Assembly (NCBI GenBank): GCA_050260015.1
Contig: JBLNBN010000035.1
Location: forward strand, 1 to 47,726
Reading direction: 5' to 3'
Source: JBLNBN01 sp050260015
Lineage (GTDB): Bacteria > Bacteroidota > Ignavibacteria > Kapaibacteriales > UBA2268
DNA length: 47,726 nucleotides
Position numbers and translations under genes: made by a program. Positions within the stretch are counted from its first letter, which is position 1; each line of letters begins with the position of its first letter. The notes beneath the pieces are model-generated. The model was given only the letters and a program-made list of their open reading frames with translations. It had not been told where the DNA came from and searched no databases. Of the stretch, positions 15,656-24,592 are shown piece after piece.

Positions 15656-16261
15656 ATGCGACGCATATCGATAATAATTATATTGCTTTTGACGTATATC
15701 GGCCAACAAAAGTTACTCTCCCAATCCCTATACCCCGCTTACGGGGTAGGCGCCGGCTACTCCTCCGCGAGCGGCGGCGGGATAGTCTTTTCAATGGAGC
15801 TCGACCCGCGCTGGGCGTTGAAGGCGTCCGGATTCCCCTATTTCTACGACAACTCGGACAATACGTCTCGGCAGGACACCTCCTCCGGGTTTAAGGAACG
15901 CAATCTTAACCTTGGATTTGAACTGCAATATAATTTTTATAAAGGCCTTACCAATAGGTTCTATGCTCTCGTAGGCGGCTCGGTTTGGGATATAGAGCTT
16001 ACGCACGTCCATTCCGGAAAAACTAACGAGATCCGCTGGGAGCGCAGTGAAAAGCGCGGCGATAGGATCTATAACTTCGGGCTAGGCGCTGGCTGGCAGT
16101 GGAAATTCGCTTCCAGTTGGTCGGCTTCAATCGACGCGCAATATCTGCGCCAGTCCTCGGACGCGACCCGCGGCGTTTCGGAGTTTTTCGACCGCTCCCC
16201 GGGGGGTAAGGCATACGATGGGCTTGGCGTCGGGATTTCTTTGCAGTTTTTATTGCGGTAG
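15656..16261 (+). CDS. Outer-membrane beta-barrel protein
   Basis: This 201-residue predicted barrel protein has a hydrophobic signal peptide (MRRISIIIILLLTYIGQQ, cleavage near LSQS) and alternating strands (YGVGAGYSSASGGGIVFSME, RFYALVGGSVWDIELTHV, IYNFGLGAGWQWKFASSWSA, LGVGISLQFLLR with a basic C-terminal end). A TTG seven codons upstream (15635) would also open the frame, but the ATG at 15656 gives a normal signal peptide. Length fits an eight-stranded OmpW/OmpA-like barrel. The NUDIX gene begins 5 bases after its stop, so they share a transcript. Function unknown. Confidence 0.8.
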   Translation: MRRISIIIILLLTYIGQQKLLSQSLYPAYGVGAGYSSASGGGIVFSMELDPRWALKASGFPYFYDNSDNTSRQDTSSGFKERNLNLGFELQYNFYKGLTNRFYALVGGSVWDIELTHVHSGKTNEIRWERSEKRGDRIYNFGLGAGWQWKFASSWSASIDAQYLRQSSDATRGVSEFFDRSPGGKAYDGLGVGISLQFLLR

Positions 16262-16266
16262 GATTT

Positions 16267-16914
16267 ATGCTGGATTTTTGCAATTATCTAAGAACAAGAC
16301 TATTGGAACCGCTCCCGGCTTCGCGCGCGCATAGCGCGATGGCTCCCCGGTACGAGGATTTCGATTTCGAAACCATAAAGCCGCCGGCTAACGCCAGGGA
16401 AAGCGCCACGCTCGTTCCGCTCGTGGAAATGCCCGGGGGCGAGCTCGAGTTGCTTTTTACGCTGCGCGCGGCGGACATGAAGAGCCACGCCGGGCAGATA
16501 TCCTTCCCGGGAGGAAGGACGGAGCAGGGCGAAACCGCAGAGCAAACGGCCCTCCGCGAAACTATGGAGGAAATCGGTTGGCGGCGCGACGAAGCGCAGC
16601 TTCTCGGGCGGCTATCGACTATTTACGTCGTCCCTTCGAATTTCCTTATAACGCCCGTTGTGGCTTACTTCGCCAAACCTCAGCCGTTCGAGATCAGCGA
16701 AGCGGAGGTCGATTCAGTTTTCTTTTATCCGCTCAAGGAGTTCCTAAAGCCGGACTTGCTCGCCTATACGGAAAGGTTAATAATGGGAAAACGCGTGCCG
16801 ACGCCGCAGTGGAACGTACACCCGCGCGCGCCGCTCTGGGGGGCTACGGCTATGGTCCTAAAGGAATTGATCTCGCTCTACGAAGAATTCATAAATTTGG
16901 AGCAGTTAAATTAA
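16267..16914 (+). CDS. NUDIX hydrolase, CoA pyrophosphatase type
   Basis: This 215-residue protein has the complete NUDIX box GRTEQGETAEQTALRETMEE followed by IGW (residues ~84-106), preceded by SFPGG. The segment LLFTLRAADMKSHAGQISF matches the family motif that marks coenzyme A diphosphatases (NudL/YeaB group), so the likely reaction is CoA or acyl-CoA to 3',5'-ADP plus (acyl-)phosphopantetheine with Mg2+/Mn2+. Length is typical. ATG lies 5 bases after the barrel gene. The cytoplasmic role is CoA turnover or housekeeping. Confidence 0.93.
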   Translation: MLDFCNYLRTRLLEPLPASRAHSAMAPRYEDFDFETIKPPANARESATLVPLVEMPGGELELLFTLRAADMKSHAGQISFPGGRTEQGETAEQTALRETMEEIGWRRDEAQLLGRLSTIYVVPSNFLITPVVAYFAKPQPFEISEAEVDSVFFYPLKEFLKPDLLAYTERLIMGKRVPTPQWNVHPRAPLWGATAMVLKELISLYEEFINLEQLN

Positions 16915-17000
16915 TATTTTTTTATGAAAAATAAATTATTTTTTTCAAATTTTGTTGTTAACTTGCAACTGGATTAGACTCAAATTCCGGAGTTAGAAAT

Positions 17001-18341
17001 ATGGAAAAAATCCCAAGCGCGCCGCCGATTGCCGAGGGAAAGCTCTTTTTTGAATTTCCTCATATCGAGAAAATTTCCTTAAACGAGCATTTAGAAGTCT
17101 CGATATACGAAGACAAAACGCAACCTCTTTTTATCGCGTCGGCAATATTTTCAGTCGGTTCGCTCGGGGAAAGCCTTCCGGGATTGACCTCCTTTACGGC
17201 GTTAATGCTTACGCGCGGGGCTGCCGGGCTAGGCGCTATGGAGCTCAGCGAGGAGGTCGACAGGCTCGGCGCGAACCTCTCGGCTTCGTGCAATTGGGAG
17301 AACTCCTACGTGACTATATCGGCGCTTGCCGGCTATTCGCCGGAAGCTCTCGAGATACTGTCGCGCTGCGCAATGGAGAGCGACCTGCCCGACGAGGAAG
17401 TCGAGCGGCTCCGGATAAAAGTTACCGCGGACGTCCGCCAGTACCGGTCGGACCCGAGCTACCTGGCGCAGTATGCGCTGAACGCTACAATATTCAAGGG
17501 GCACGGTTACGCTAACCCGCGGATCGGGACGATCGAATCGATCGCGGAAATAACCCGCGAGCAGTGCGTTGCGCGCTACGAGCAGATGAAGCGCACCGGG
17601 AAAATTAAATTAATCCTCGCGGGCAACTTCAACCGCGAGGAGACGCTCCGCCTGGCCGAGGACCTGTTCAGCAGAAGGCGCGAAACAGTCGCCCCTGTGC
17701 GCGTCGCCGTCCCGGATAAGTTCATAGGCGGGAAGATCGCCCTTATTAACAAGCCGGAAGCCGTGCAGAGCAGCCTGAGGATGGGAAAAAATTCGATAAA
17801 TATAAATCACCCCGACTACCCGGCGTTGCAAGTTGTCAACGCTTGCTTTGGGGGATACTTTATGAGCCGGCTCAACGAATCGTTGCGCGAACGCAAGGGC
17901 TATACGTACGGCATCCACTCGTACTTCGACAGCCGTCGGGACGCTTGCAACCTCGTCGTGGCGAGCAATCTAAACACGGATTCTCTTGTCGACTCGATAG
18001 CGACGATCAAGGACGAGATGCGTAGGATAGCCGCCGAACCCATTCCGGAGGAGGAAGCTCGGCGCGCCGTGCAGTTTATGCTTGGGGCGTTCGCCCGTTC
18101 GACGGAGACGCCGATGCAAATTGCCGGTTTTATTCATAACTTGCTGATCCACAACCTGGATTACGATTATTATAATAGACTTTATTCCGATATCGCCGAG
18201 GCAAAGCCCGAGGATATCGAACGCGTAAAGGGCGTTTACATGGCGCCTGAAAATCTCGTTTTCGCCGTTTCCGGCGAACTCGATACGCTCGTTAATATCC
18301 TTAAGGAACTTGGCGAGCCTGAACTAATCTCGACTGACTAA
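17001..18341 (+). CDS. M16-family peptidase-like protein without zinc site
   Basis: This 446-residue protein has the two-lobe fold of M16B (pitrilysin-type) proteins, but the zinc motif HxxEH is replaced: at residues 61-73 the sequence is GLTSFTALMLTRG where active members have GLxHFLEHMLFKG. The C-terminal lobe keeps the substrate-binding Arg/Tyr signature (SRLNESLRERKGYTYGIHS, about residues 287-305). This is the hallmark of the non-catalytic partner in heterodimeric M16 proteases. No active partner is next to it. There is no signal peptide, so it should be cytoplasmic. The gene has a SD-like GGAG and a 22-base gap to the amidase gene downstream. A binding or chaperone role is also possible. 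Confidence 0.9.
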   Translation: MEKIPSAPPIAEGKLFFEFPHIEKISLNEHLEVSIYEDKTQPLFIASAIFSVGSLGESLPGLTSFTALMLTRGAAGLGAMELSEEVDRLGANLSASCNWENSYVTISALAGYSPEALEILSRCAMESDLPDEEVERLRIKVTADVRQYRSDPSYLAQYALNATIFKGHGYANPRIGTIESIAEITREQCVARYEQMKRTGKIKLILAGNFNREETLRLAEDLFSRRRETVAPVRVAVPDKFIGGKIALINKPEAVQSSLRMGKNSININHPDYPALQVVNACFGGYFMSRLNESLRERKGYTYGIHSYFDSRRDACNLVVASNLNTDSLVDSIATIKDEMRRIAAEPIPEEEARRAVQFMLGAFARSTETPMQIAGFIHNLLIHNLDYDYYNRLYSDIAEAKPEDIERVKGVYMAPENLVFAVSGELDTLVNILKELGEPELISTD

Positions 18342-18363
18342 TGGAATTTTTGCGTGGGGGAAG

Positions 18364-19608
18364 ATGCGATTATTATTGACTTTATTTTTTATAACGCTCT
18401 CCGGCGTTGCGGCCGCGGCTCCGTCCGACGCCGAATGGGTGGAGGCTCGTATAAAAGCCGGCGAAGGCATAACTACCTTATTGGATAAGTACTCAATCCC
18501 GGCGACGACGGCTTCAATTAAGCTATTTAAAACGATAAACACCCGCTTCGCCGAGGGCGACGGTCTATTGATCGGCAAACTCTATAGGCTTCCGATCTAT
18601 ATCGTAAGATACAATGGGCGAAATATTCGCGAGAGCGTCGGGGGAATAACGCTCGAGGAGGCGCGCCGAATTGAAAAGTATAATAAGCTTATGCTATCGA
18701 AAGGCTTACAAAAGTCCTCCTACCGCGAATCCGGAATAATCTGGGTTCCTGCCCACTACGGGATAATTCCTCAGAAGCCCGCGCAGGAACAAGAAAGCGA
18801 GAATGAAGAGGACAACCGGGAAACCGCGGAGAAGAATCGAGACGACGGGCCCGTATCCTCCAAGAACCTACGGCCGCTTTCGAGCGCTATCTTCGGCTCC
18901 TCCGGCTCCCCCGGGCGAATCGACAACAAGCTGCATAATTGCGTCTACTACCTCGACCCCGGCCACGGCGGTCCGGATCCCGGCGCGGTCGGCTACAAGA
19001 ACGGCCATGAGCTGCACGAGGACGAATACGCCTACGACGTGACCCTGCGCCTTGCGAAAGAGCTTATGAGGCACGGCGCGACTGTCTACATGTTAGTGCA
19101 GGATCCCGGCGACGGGGTGCGCGACGACGCCTACCTAAGCAATAGCGACAACGAAGTGTTCATGGACGGAACCGCGATAGGCTCGGACAACGTCGCAAGG
19201 CTCGAAAAGCGCGCCGAGCTCGTGAACAGGCTCTACTCGAAGAACCGTAAACGCGCTCGCCGGCAACGTTTGATCGTTATCCACGTGGACTCGCGAGTAA
19301 ACGACCAGCGTATCGATATATTCTTCTACCATAAGCCAGGAAACGAACCGGGCAGGAAATTCGCCTCAACGCTCCTGCATACTATCCGCAAAAAGTACGA
19401 CAACGCCCAACCGGGACGCGGCTACGAGGGCACTTGCTCGGCGCGAAATCTATTTATGCTGCGCAATACCCAACCGATTTCCGCCTACATTGAATTAGGC
19501 AACATTCAAAATCCGAAGGACCAGGTGCGGCTCATAGAAAGGGATAACCGCCAGGCTATAGCTAACTGGCTCTGCCAGGGCGCCCTCGAGGAATGCTCGC
19601 AGCGATAA
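18364..19608 (+). CDS. N-acetylmuramoyl-L-alanine amidase (Amidase_3)
   Basis: This 414-residue exported zinc amidase cleaves the MurNAc-L-Ala bond of peptidoglycan. A signal peptide covers residues 1-20. Residues ~25-145 form an N-terminal region with a LysM-like look (IKAGEGITTLLDKYSIPATT, LLIGKLYRLPIYIV). A charged linker (QEQESENEEDNRETAEKNRD) follows. The catalytic domain runs from ~195: YLDPGHGGPDPGAVG supplies the first zinc His, HEDEYAYDVT the zinc Glu, LIVIHVDSR the second His, and AYIELGN the catalytic Glu. An insertion between the Glu and second His (VQDPGDGVRDDAYLSNSDNE) is longer than in E. coli AmiC. It follows the M16-like gene by 22 bases and ends before a shared terminator. 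Confidence 0.93.
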   Translation: MRLLLTLFFITLSGVAAAAPSDAEWVEARIKAGEGITTLLDKYSIPATTASIKLFKTINTRFAEGDGLLIGKLYRLPIYIVRYNGRNIRESVGGITLEEARRIEKYNKLMLSKGLQKSSYRESGIIWVPAHYGIIPQKPAQEQESENEEDNRETAEKNRDDGPVSSKNLRPLSSAIFGSSGSPGRIDNKLHNCVYYLDPGHGGPDPGAVGYKNGHELHEDEYAYDVTLRLAKELMRHGATVYMLVQDPGDGVRDDAYLSNSDNEVFMDGTAIGSDNVARLEKRAELVNRLYSKNRKRARRQRLIVIHVDSRVNDQRIDIFFYHKPGNEPGRKFASTLLHTIRKKYDNAQPGRGYEGTCSARNLFMLRNTQPISAYIELGNIQNPKDQVRLIERDNRQAIANWLCQGALEECSQR

Positions 19609-19626
19609 TTTTCCCTTATTGATAAA

Positions 19627-19688
19627 AAATCCGCCCTTCAAAAGTCGACTCAATAGAGAGAGCTTGCGAAGGGCGGATTTATTTTTTT
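19627..19688. terminator. Bidirectional terminator between amidase and rho
   Basis: A 13-base-pair perfect stem (AAATCCGCCCTTC at 19627-19639, GAAGGGCGGATTT at 19668-19680) with a 28-base loop. T-rich tracts follow on both strands (ATTTTTTTGA right, TTTTTTATC left), so it serves both convergent genes. Confidence 0.8.
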
Positions 19689-19709
19689 GAAAACCGGCAC
19701 GAAATCGGG

Positions 19710-21044
19710 CTAACTATTCATCGAAGCTATGAATTCGCGGTTGTCGCGGCGTCCTTTCATCCTGTCTAGAAGGAACGTCATCGCGTCGACGGGCTGCAAT
19801 TCGCTGAGAACCTTTCTTAGTATCCAGATGCGGTTCAGCTCCTCGCGGTCGAAGAGCAATTCTTCGCGGCGGGTGCCGGAGCGGTTTACGTCGATAGCCG
19901 GGAATATCCTGCGTTCCGAAAGAGCGCGCGAGAGCACGAGCTCCATGTTGCCGGTGCCTTTGAATTCCTCGAAGATAACTTCGTCCATTCTCGAGCCGGT
20001 TTCGACGAGAGCGGTGGCAATAATCGTAAGCGAGCCGCCTTCCTCGACCTTGCGCGCCGCGCCGAAGAATCTCTTTGGCTTATGTAGCGCGTTGGCGTCG
20101 ACGCCGCCGGAAAGTATCTTCCCGGAGTGCGGCACGACCGTGTTGTGCGCGCGGGCTAAACGAGTTAAGGAGTCCAAAAGTATTACTACGTCATGCTTTG
20201 CTTCGACGAGGCGCTTGGCTTTTTCTAAAGCCATGTCGGCCACTTGAACGTGTCTTTCCGGCGGTTCGTCGAACGTGGAGGCAATTACTTCAGCGGTAAC
20301 GTTGCGCTGCATGTCCGTAACTTCCTCGGGCCGCTCGTCTATGAGGAGCACGATTAGGATTACTTCGGGATGATTCTTAATAATGGAATTGGCCATCTGC
20401 TGCAAGAGGATCGTTTTACCGGACTTCGGCGGGGAGACGATCAAACCGCGCTGGCCTTTGCCGACGGGGCAGAGCAAATCCACGACGCGCATCGAGTATT
20501 CGCTCGGGGCTACTTCAAGCTTAAGTCTTTCAGTAGGATAGTATGGCGTAAGGTTGTCGAAGATAGTGCGGTCGCGCATTTGCTCGGGGGAGACGTAGTT
20601 TACAGTTTCAACTTTCAGCAGCGCGAAGAAGCGTTCCCCTTCTTTTGGCGGTCGGACTTGCCCATGGATGGAGTCGCCCGTTCTTAGCGCAAATCGTTTT
20701 ATCTGCGAGGGCGAGACATAAATATCGTCGGGCGAGGTCAGGTAATTATAATTTGGAGAGCGCAAAAAGCCGTAACCGTCGGGCAGGACTTCCAGCACGC
20801 CGCTCGAGGTAACTACGCCTTCGAGATGCTGCTCTTTTTGCTGTACGTTGGCTTGCGCTTCGACTATCTTGACGATAAGTTCCTGCTTGCGAAGGTCGGC
20901 AAAGTTGGTAATGCCCAAATTCTTCGCCAGGTTAGTCAATTCGGCAATTTTTTTGGATTTCAGCTCCCCAATGTCAATTACGGCAGCTGGCTCCGGCGCC
21001 GTTTGCTCGGAGTTCTGAGGTTCTCTTCTGTAACTTGTTCTCAT
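19710..21044 (-). CDS. rho: Transcription termination factor Rho
   Basis: This 444-residue hexameric RNA-dependent ATPase contains in order: a Rho N-terminal helix domain (IGELKSKKIAELTNLAKNLG, ~25-65), the cold-shock-like RNA-binding domain (GVLEVLPDGYGFLRSPNYNY, ~82-101), and the RecA-like motor with Walker A SPPKSGKTILLQQ near residue 205, Walker B DVVILLDSLTRLARAHN and the Q/R loops (TGNMELVLSRALSERRIFPA, SGTRREELLF). The N-terminal extension is short, unlike the long acidic inserts of some Bacteroidota Rho proteins. It is the only gene in its unit, flanked by a bidirectional terminator downstream. Confidence 0.98.
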   Translation of the reverse strand: MRTSYRREPQNSEQTAPEPAAVIDIGELKSKKIAELTNLAKNLGITNFADLRKQELIVKIVEAQANVQQKEQHLEGVVTSSGVLEVLPDGYGFLRSPNYNYLTSPDDIYVSPSQIKRFALRTGDSIHGQVRPPKEGERFFALLKVETVNYVSPEQMRDRTIFDNLTPYYPTERLKLEVAPSEYSMRVVDLLCPVGKGQRGLIVSPPKSGKTILLQQMANSIIKNHPEVILIVLLIDERPEEVTDMQRNVTAEVIASTFDEPPERHVQVADMALEKAKRLVEAKHDVVILLDSLTRLARAHNTVVPHSGKILSGGVDANALHKPKRFFGAARKVEEGGSLTIIATALVETGSRMDEVIFEEFKGTGNMELVLSRALSERRIFPAIDVNRSGTRREELLFDREELNRIWILRKVLSELQPVDAMTFLLDRMKGRRDNREFIASMNS

Positions 21045-21219
21045 CTGATTTTAATTTACCTGAAATATATTGTTTAATATTATAAGATTTGTCGGCGTTT
21101 GATTTTGAGCGTTGTGTATGAGGCGTTGCGGCTTGCGATATGAGTTTATGTTCTGCCTGCAATGCAAATTAACTTATTTTTTATTAATAAGCAAGATAAT
21201 TTTTAGATTCGACGAAATT

Positions 21220-21885
21220 TTAACTTCTCAATTTTATAAGCGGTTTATTCATTTTTGCCGAGTCCGCGTTCGGATTAAACGCCGCGCATGCGACGAGTGA
21301 AAATACAAATCCGAGGACGGAGCCGGCCAGCACGTCCGAGTAAAAGTGCTGAGCCAGGTAGACCCTGGATAGGCCTACGATATAAGCAACCAGGAAAAAG
21401 ACCGCTCCCCAACGCTTATCCTTAGTAATAACGGAGAGAAAAAGAAAAAGCGCGAACGCGGTTACGGAGTGCCCCGAGGGGAAGCTATGCGCAGAGTAAA
21501 TTTTGACGCCCTCGACGAAATGCAATCCCGAGCCTGCGGCAAACCACCCTTTGGGCCTGGGGAGATCGATCAATCTTTTTAGGCCTTGCGCGGTCAACCC
21601 GCTGAGCGCGTAGATACCAAAGCACATTAATCCAATTCGTACCTTGCGGAATAAAGCCAATAAAAGAGCGATCGCAACCGCGAAAGCGCCGTCGCCTATG
21701 TATGTCGCAAAGTAAAAGACATAGTCAGCGGCTATCGAATTATGCTTTCCAAACCAAAGTATAAGAGTCCCCTTCGGGAAAATAATCAGGGCGATCGCAA
21801 CGAGCGCGAAGTACGCCAGGCACGGCAGAAAAAAGTAAGGATTTTCGCGGATAATTAAATTTATGCGCCTCGCAAGTGAAGTCAT
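21220..21885 (-). CDS. PAP2-family membrane phosphatase
   Basis: This 221-residue protein with about six membrane helices carries all three PAP2 motifs: KRLIDLPRP (KxxxxxxRP, ~102-110), SFPSGHS with the catalytic His (~133-139), and SRVYLAQHFYSD (SRxxxxxHxxxD, ~170-181). It probably dephosphorylates undecaprenyl pyrophosphate, phosphatidic acid or a lipid-A-type substrate at the periplasmic face; the substrate cannot be told from the motifs. It begins 4 bases after the J-domain gene stop, so the two are cotranscribed. Confidence 0.93.
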   Translation of the reverse strand: MTSLARRINLIIRENPYFFLPCLAYFALVAIALIIFPKGTLILWFGKHNSIAADYVFYFATYIGDGAFAVAIALLLALFRKVRIGLMCFGIYALSGLTAQGLKRLIDLPRPKGWFAAGSGLHFVEGVKIYSAHSFPSGHSVTAFALFLFLSVITKDKRWGAVFFLVAYIVGLSRVYLAQHFYSDVLAGSVLGFVFSLVACAAFNPNADSAKMNKPLIKLRS

Positions 21886-21889
21886 GCGT

Positions 21890-22186
21890 TTATTTTGTAG
21901 ATTTGTTCTTATTCTTATTTCTGGTCATTTTTTTGAGATTTGAAAGCAACGCGTCGTAGAGCTCGTCCTGCTCGAAGAGTTTCGCGCTGTACTCGAGCCG
22001 GCTGTCCAGGTCGCCCAACACTTTATATGCCTCGGTAATTTCCCCGAAAGCGAGCTTAGCTTCCGCGGAGTCGGGGAATAGATCGGGGTGGCAGAGTCGC
22101 GCTTTGTCGTAGTAAGCCTTTTTAATCTCCGCGCTTGACGCCGTTCGGTCGACTCCCAAAATTCCGTAGTAATCCTTTAACTTCAT
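21890..22186 (-). CDS. Small J-domain (DnaJ-like) protein
   Basis: This protein of about 98 residues is essentially a J domain: KDYYGILGVDRTASSAEIKK, then the HPD tripeptide at residues 33-35 (CHPDLFPDS), and FGEITEAYKVLGDLDSRLEY. A basic tail (KKMTRNKNKNKSTK) ends it. J domains stimulate Hsp70 (DnaK) ATPase; with no G/F, zinc or client-binding domain this is a type III co-chaperone. The ATG at 22186 places MKLKDYYGILG at the normal J-domain start; an in-frame ATG 11 codons earlier (22219) would add a hydrophobic extension that I consider less likely. Adjacent to the PAP2 gene with a 4-base gap. Confidence 0.88.
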   Translation of the reverse strand: MKLKDYYGILGVDRTASSAEIKKAYYDKARLCHPDLFPDSAEAKLAFGEITEAYKVLGDLDSRLEYSAKLFEQDELYDALLSNLKKMTRNKNKNKSTK

Positions 22187-22269
22187 GCCGATGGAAAACG
22201 CTATCCTTGCGAAAATCAAATATAAGTAATTCTCGGCAATTTTAATAATAATTGGAGCCGGGGCTTCAG

Positions 22270-23655
22270 CTAAGCTTTCTTAATCATTCGCGCGGCGAAC
22301 GCTCCATCGACGCCGTGCACGTTCGGGAAAGTCTGCATAAATCCATCCTTGCATACTTCCGCGGGCAAATGGTTCTCCGCCGGGTCCAGTTCAAATTCAG
22401 GGAAATTCTGAAGGAACCAGTCCACGTTGCGGGAGTTTTCGTCGGGCTCTATCGTGCAGGTCGAGTAAAGAAATACTCCGCCCGGCTTAACGAGCCGCGC
22501 GGCCGTTTCCATAATTTCGCGCTGAAGGATTACTATTTTCATGATGTCCTCGGGTTCGCGCTTCCATTTTATGTCCGGCTTCTTCGAGAGCGTCCCGAGC
22601 CCCGAGCAGGGCACGTCGGTAAATACGAGGTCGAACGGTTCCCGGGCGAGAACGTTGCGAGCGTCCTCCACCTGCGTCGTAATAGACTTTAACCCGAGGC
22701 GAGCCGCTCCCTCGAAAATAAATTTTAACTTCGAGCCGTACTTATCCACCGCAACGACCTCGCCCTCGTCGCCGGAGAGCTCCGCCAGGAAGAACGCCTT
22801 CCCGCCGGGGGCCGCGCAAAGATCGATAACGCGGGAGCCTTTGGCCGGCGCGGCAAGCTTCGCCGCAAGCGAGGCTGAGGGGTCCTGTACGGTAACCTTG
22901 CCGGTTTTAAATATATCCGTCTGCGCTATGTCAAATTTGGGAGCGTCCAATATTATCGATTCAGGTATGAATGGAAGTTCTCGAAAGGCTACGTTATGCT
23001 CGCTAAATATGCCCTTTATTTCCTCGGGCGTCGAGCGCAGCAAATTTACGCGAAGCGGGAGGTAGGGCCGGCGATTGTTCGCCATTAGAAGCTGTTCGGC
23101 GAACTCGGCGCCGTAGCGTTCTATCCAACGCTTTACCATCCATTTAGGGTGGGAGTAAATGACCGAGAAGTAATAAACCAGGTCCTCTTTCGGGTTGGGG
23201 TAACGGATATTGTCTATATTGCGGGCAATATTGCGCAGCACTCCGTTGACGATGCCCGCTATGCGCTCGCCCTGGATTTTCTTAATGATTTCGACGGATT
23301 CGTTAATGGCTACGGGTATTGGAATTTTATTTAGGAACAGGACCTGGTAAAGGCCTATCCTCATAGCGTTTTTAATGATATTAAGGCATTTCTGGTAGTC
23401 GCCGTTGTAGAATCCGTTCAAGACCCAATCGATCTTACCGCGGTGGCGGATAACCCCGTTAACGAGCTCTGTCAGCAGGGCGCGGTCCTGCGCCGAGAAA
23501 TCGCCGAAGCTGAATTCGTGCTGGAGCAGCTTGTCAATATAGCTATCGCTGCGTTCGTATCGGCTAAGTAGCTTGACCGCGACGTAGCGAACCCTGGAGT
23601 ATGTCTTTTGGCCGTTTTGATCGTCGGCGGGAACCGTTTTAGGATCTTTTTCCAT
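22270..23655 (-). CDS. rsmB: 16S rRNA (cytosine-967-C5)-methyltransferase RsmB
   Basis: This 461-residue protein has an N-terminal NusB-like RNA-binding domain (VRYVAVKLLSRYERSDSYID, VNGVIRHRGKIDWVLNGF, IPIPVAINESVEIIKKIQGE) and a C-terminal Rossmann methyltransferase. SAM-binding motif I is VIDLCAAPGGKAFFLAEL near residue 275. The two cysteines of the m5C mechanism are in DVPCSGLGTL (~349) and YSTCTIEPDEN (~400). This is the RsmB/Sun architecture, methylating C967 of 16S rRNA. The N-terminal ~18 residues (DPKTVPADDQNGQKTY) are a polar extension. The gene is monocistronic. Confidence 0.95.
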   Translation of the reverse strand: MEKDPKTVPADDQNGQKTYSRVRYVAVKLLSRYERSDSYIDKLLQHEFSFGDFSAQDRALLTELVNGVIRHRGKIDWVLNGFYNGDYQKCLNIIKNAMRIGLYQVLFLNKIPIPVAINESVEIIKKIQGERIAGIVNGVLRNIARNIDNIRYPNPKEDLVYYFSVIYSHPKWMVKRWIERYGAEFAEQLLMANNRRPYLPLRVNLLRSTPEEIKGIFSEHNVAFRELPFIPESIILDAPKFDIAQTDIFKTGKVTVQDPSASLAAKLAAPAKGSRVIDLCAAPGGKAFFLAELSGDEGEVVAVDKYGSKLKFIFEGAARLGLKSITTQVEDARNVLAREPFDLVFTDVPCSGLGTLSKKPDIKWKREPEDIMKIVILQREIMETAARLVKPGGVFLYSTCTIEPDENSRNVDWFLQNFPEFELDPAENHLPAEVCKDGFMQTFPNVHGVDGAFAARMIKKA

Positions 23656-23779
23656 TTTTTAATAATTTTTATAATATATTCATTTTATTTGAAAAATATT
23701 TAGTATTTTTCGGTGTCATTTGTAACGCAAGGCTTTTTGCGTGGATTACGTTGTACAAACCAATAATACGGTGTCGACT

Positions 23780-24592
23780 ATGAAAATATTGTTAAGAATT
23801 ACGTTAACGGCTCTAACCTTTATTTCATTATTTAATTCCTCGCTATTAGCGCAGAACGAAAGCCCGATAACTCCTGAACAAATCGAGCCGAATTTCCTGG
23901 GCGGACTGGTCGGTATCGGCCGCAACGACCAATTAGGCGAAATGGTCCCGGACTGCGACACATGCAACTTTACCGGCGGCGTCAAATTCGGTTATACTGT
24001 AGGCGCTTCCTATGAAATGACTCTCAACGACGTATTCAATATCGGCGCGCTCGGCCTATTCAGCGATTATGGCTTTAAGGCAATTTACGACGATTGGGAG
24101 CCCGTCGAAGGCATATCCGCAATCGACGGCAGCAAGATCCGACACACCCTGAAGCTTCGCCATACGGGCGACTTCAGCTTAAAAGTTCTCTCGCTCGTCC
24201 CATACGTGAAGATCAAGCCCGCCGAGTGGCTCTTTATGCGCGCGGGGGTTTCCGTAGGCTTCCCGCTCTCGCATAAGCTGGAGCACCGCATCGAGCTCAT
24301 CGACAAGAGCGAAACCCTGCCCGGCGACTATAATGTCCATTACGAGCTGCTAAACGATTCCCTCCGGAGCGGCGTTCACGAATTAAATTCGCCCATAGTC
24401 GAATTATTCCCCCAAATCGGGCTGGTCATCCCCCTAACTTCCGAGTGGTCGCTTTCCCCCCAGCTCCACTACGCGATCCCTTTGACTAACATCAGCGACA
24501 GCGGCTTGGATTTTAAAATATCCACGTTGCGAATCATGCTCGAGCTGCGCTATATAGTAAACTCGAAATCTAAAATTTACATGAAGAAATAA
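23780..24592 (+). CDS. Outer-membrane beta-barrel protein
   Basis: This 270-residue predicted OM barrel has a signal peptide (MKILLRITLTALTFISLFNS, cleavage near LLAQ). ATG at 23780 is preferred to a GTG 13 codons upstream, which would add a polar stretch before the signal peptide. The mature protein alternates strands (FLGGLVGIGRNDQLGE, VKFGYTVGASYEMTLN, FNIGALGLFSDYGFKAIY, LFMRAGVSVGFPLSHKLE, ISTLRIMLELRYIV). A PDCDTCNF element near the start holds two close cysteines, perhaps a disulfide in an extracellular loop. Function unknown; a PorT-like or general porin-like role is possible. Confidence 0.82.
   Translation: MKILLRITLTALTFISLFNSSLLAQNESPITPEQIEPNFLGGLVGIGRNDQLGEMVPDCDTCNFTGGVKFGYTVGASYEMTLNDVFNIGALGLFSDYGFKAIYDDWEPVEGISAIDGSKIRHTLKLRHTGDFSLKVLSLVPYVKIKPAEWLFMRAGVSVGFPLSHKLEHRIELIDKSETLPGDYNVHYELLNDSLRSGVHELNSPIVELFPQIGLVIPLTSEWSLSPQLHYAIPLTNISDSGLDFKISTLRIMLELRYIVNSKSKIYMKK

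Noticed and set aside
19627..19688. The long-stem hairpin as a possible small RNA gene
   Set aside because: Its position between two convergent genes and T tracts on both sides are fully explained by a bidirectional terminator.
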